Assembly (NCBI GenBank): GCA_030064755.1
Contig: JASJEH010000006.1
Location: 1 to 53,965 of the forward strand
Direction: 5' to 3'
Length of the DNA stretch: 53,965 bases
DNA from: Methyloceanibacter sp.
GTDB taxonomy: Bacteria > Pseudomonadota > Alphaproteobacteria > Rhizobiales > Methyloligellaceae
This document shows, one piece after another, positions 53,342 to 53,965 of this stretch. The notes beneath the pieces are model-generated. The model was not told the DNA's origin. It searched no databases and saw only the letters and a list, made by a program, of their open reading frames with translations. The stretch's first letter is position 1; the number at the start of each line of letters is the position of its first letter. A program made the translations under genes and the position numbers.

Positions 53342-53965
53342 ATGAAATTCTCCACGATATACTCAAATACTGTATCAATTAGCGCGTTACTTGTGGCTCT
53401 GACCTTCTCCAGCAATGCGCATGCGGGCTATAGCTCTTGTACTGAGCTCTCAGCGCCAAAAAATGCTGACTCAATTTTTAGATCAACAGGCGTACCCGAG
53501 CAGTATGCGGAAGATATTCTGCATTCGAGTTTCAGGTCAAACATAGAAGAAATTGCAAAAAAGGAATCCAAGGACACTGTTAGAGTTCTTCAAACTGATG
53601 CTGCCAGTGGCGAAATTCTGACGTCGCTTTGGACCTTTTTTTCGAGAAAGGGAAAAAACTTTATCGGAATAGGTGTTAATGAACCTGGCAGCAGGCCTCC
53701 CTTATCTTCTAATCGAGTGGACCTTTTGAGGCAAAGGCGCATAAAAATAGTAGAGGAAAACTTATCGTATACACACGTTGGGGAGCGTCAGAGTCGGATA
53801 GCAACCCCACTAATGTTCTCAGCGCTGAAAAATAAACACGATCTTGTTATCGACTGTTTGGGAGAGTTCGACAATACAAAACACGTTACTGGCATTGTGG
53901 AGAACTCATTAAATCTCTTAAAAATTGGAGGTTCATATTATCTTACTATACCTTGGAAATACTTG
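53342..53965 (+). CDS. Exported methyltransferase-like protein (5' part, truncated by window end)
   Basis: An open frame of 208 codons from ATG 53342 to the last base, without a stop. Residues 1-28 are a clear signal peptide (hydrophobic ISALLVALTF, cleavage after SNAHA). The rest resembles a class I methyltransferase fold: RVLQTDAASGEIL (about 81-93) at the position of motif I, NFIGIGVNEP for the second strand, HDLVIDCLGEFDN (near 168-180) for motif IV and LLKIGGSYYLTIPW for motif VI. The glycine-rich SAM loop of motif I is degenerate. Codon use is A+T-rich, unlike all other genes here. Not assigned to a named family; the C-terminal part is outside the window. Confidence 0.7.
   Translation, partial: MKFSTIYSNTVSISALLVALTFSSNAHAGYSSCTELSAPKNADSIFRSTGVPEQYAEDILHSSFRSNIEEIAKKESKDTVRVLQTDAASGEILTSLWTFFSRKGKNFIGIGVNEPGSRPPLSSNRVDLLRQRRIKIVEENLSYTHVGERQSRIATPLMFSALKNKHDLVIDCLGEFDNTKHVTGIVENSLNLLKIGGSYYLTIPWKYL

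Overview
The window looks like a chromosome segment of a high-GC alphaproteobacterium, probably of the order Hyphomicrobiales (Rhizobiales); the family or genus cannot be fixed from this sequence alone. The evidence is gene content and order typical of that group: mutY / DUF721 / two DsbA-like genes / smc; a separate F0 ATP synthase operon with both b' and b subunits; a CcrM-type methyltransferase; a coxBA-ctaB-coxF-ctaG-coxC-DUF983-surf1 cluster; an IalB-family protein; and a plant/alphaproteobacterial-type glutamate-cysteine ligase. No tRNA, rRNA, CRISPR array or insertion sequence was recognised.

Region 1 (1-7820) is accessory. Two tandem autotransporter genes (922 and 1271 codons) share nearly identical C-terminal beta-barrels but have different passengers. 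They are bracketed by non-coding repeats: a 41-bp tandem array at the left edge and three two-hairpin palindromic elements. Region 2 (7822-13171) holds a pair of glycosyltransferases of the TIGR04282/TIGR04283 families, a PA0069-type radical SAM protein, ribonuclease HII, an alpha/beta hydrolase and a CcrM-like DNA methyltransferase. Region 3 (13182-20109) is DNA repair and chromosome maintenance: mutY, a DUF721 protein, two thioredoxin-fold DsbA-like proteins and smc. Region 4 (20331-22823) is the F0 operon atpI-atpB-atpE-b'-b.

Region 5 (22913-30150) is mixed: a SOUL heme-binding protein, a DUF2233 protein, a lipoprotein, ispH-thrB-rnhA, a peroxiredoxin, a glycine-zipper lipoprotein, a DsbD N-domain protein and YqgE/AlgH. 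Region 6 (30199-43155) reads entirely on the minus strand. It begins (in transcription order) with coxB-coxA-ctaB-coxF-ctaG-coxC, continues through DUF983 and surf1 to thrC, an M16 peptidase and a GNAT acetyltransferase, and ends with a membrane-bound GGDEF/EAL protein. Region 7 (43679-53007) has IalB, an Old Yellow Enzyme, DUF3108, gshA, the cytochrome bo3 operon cyoABCD and rsmE.

Two terminal oxidases therefore lie within about 15 kb of each other, an aa3-type cytochrome c oxidase and a bo3-type quinol oxidase. The single ctaB here could supply heme O to both; no ctaA (heme A synthase) is in the window. The last ~800 bases change abruptly to A+T-rich DNA and carry the start of an exported, methyltransferase-like protein cut by the window edge. 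This is the best candidate for laterally acquired DNA.
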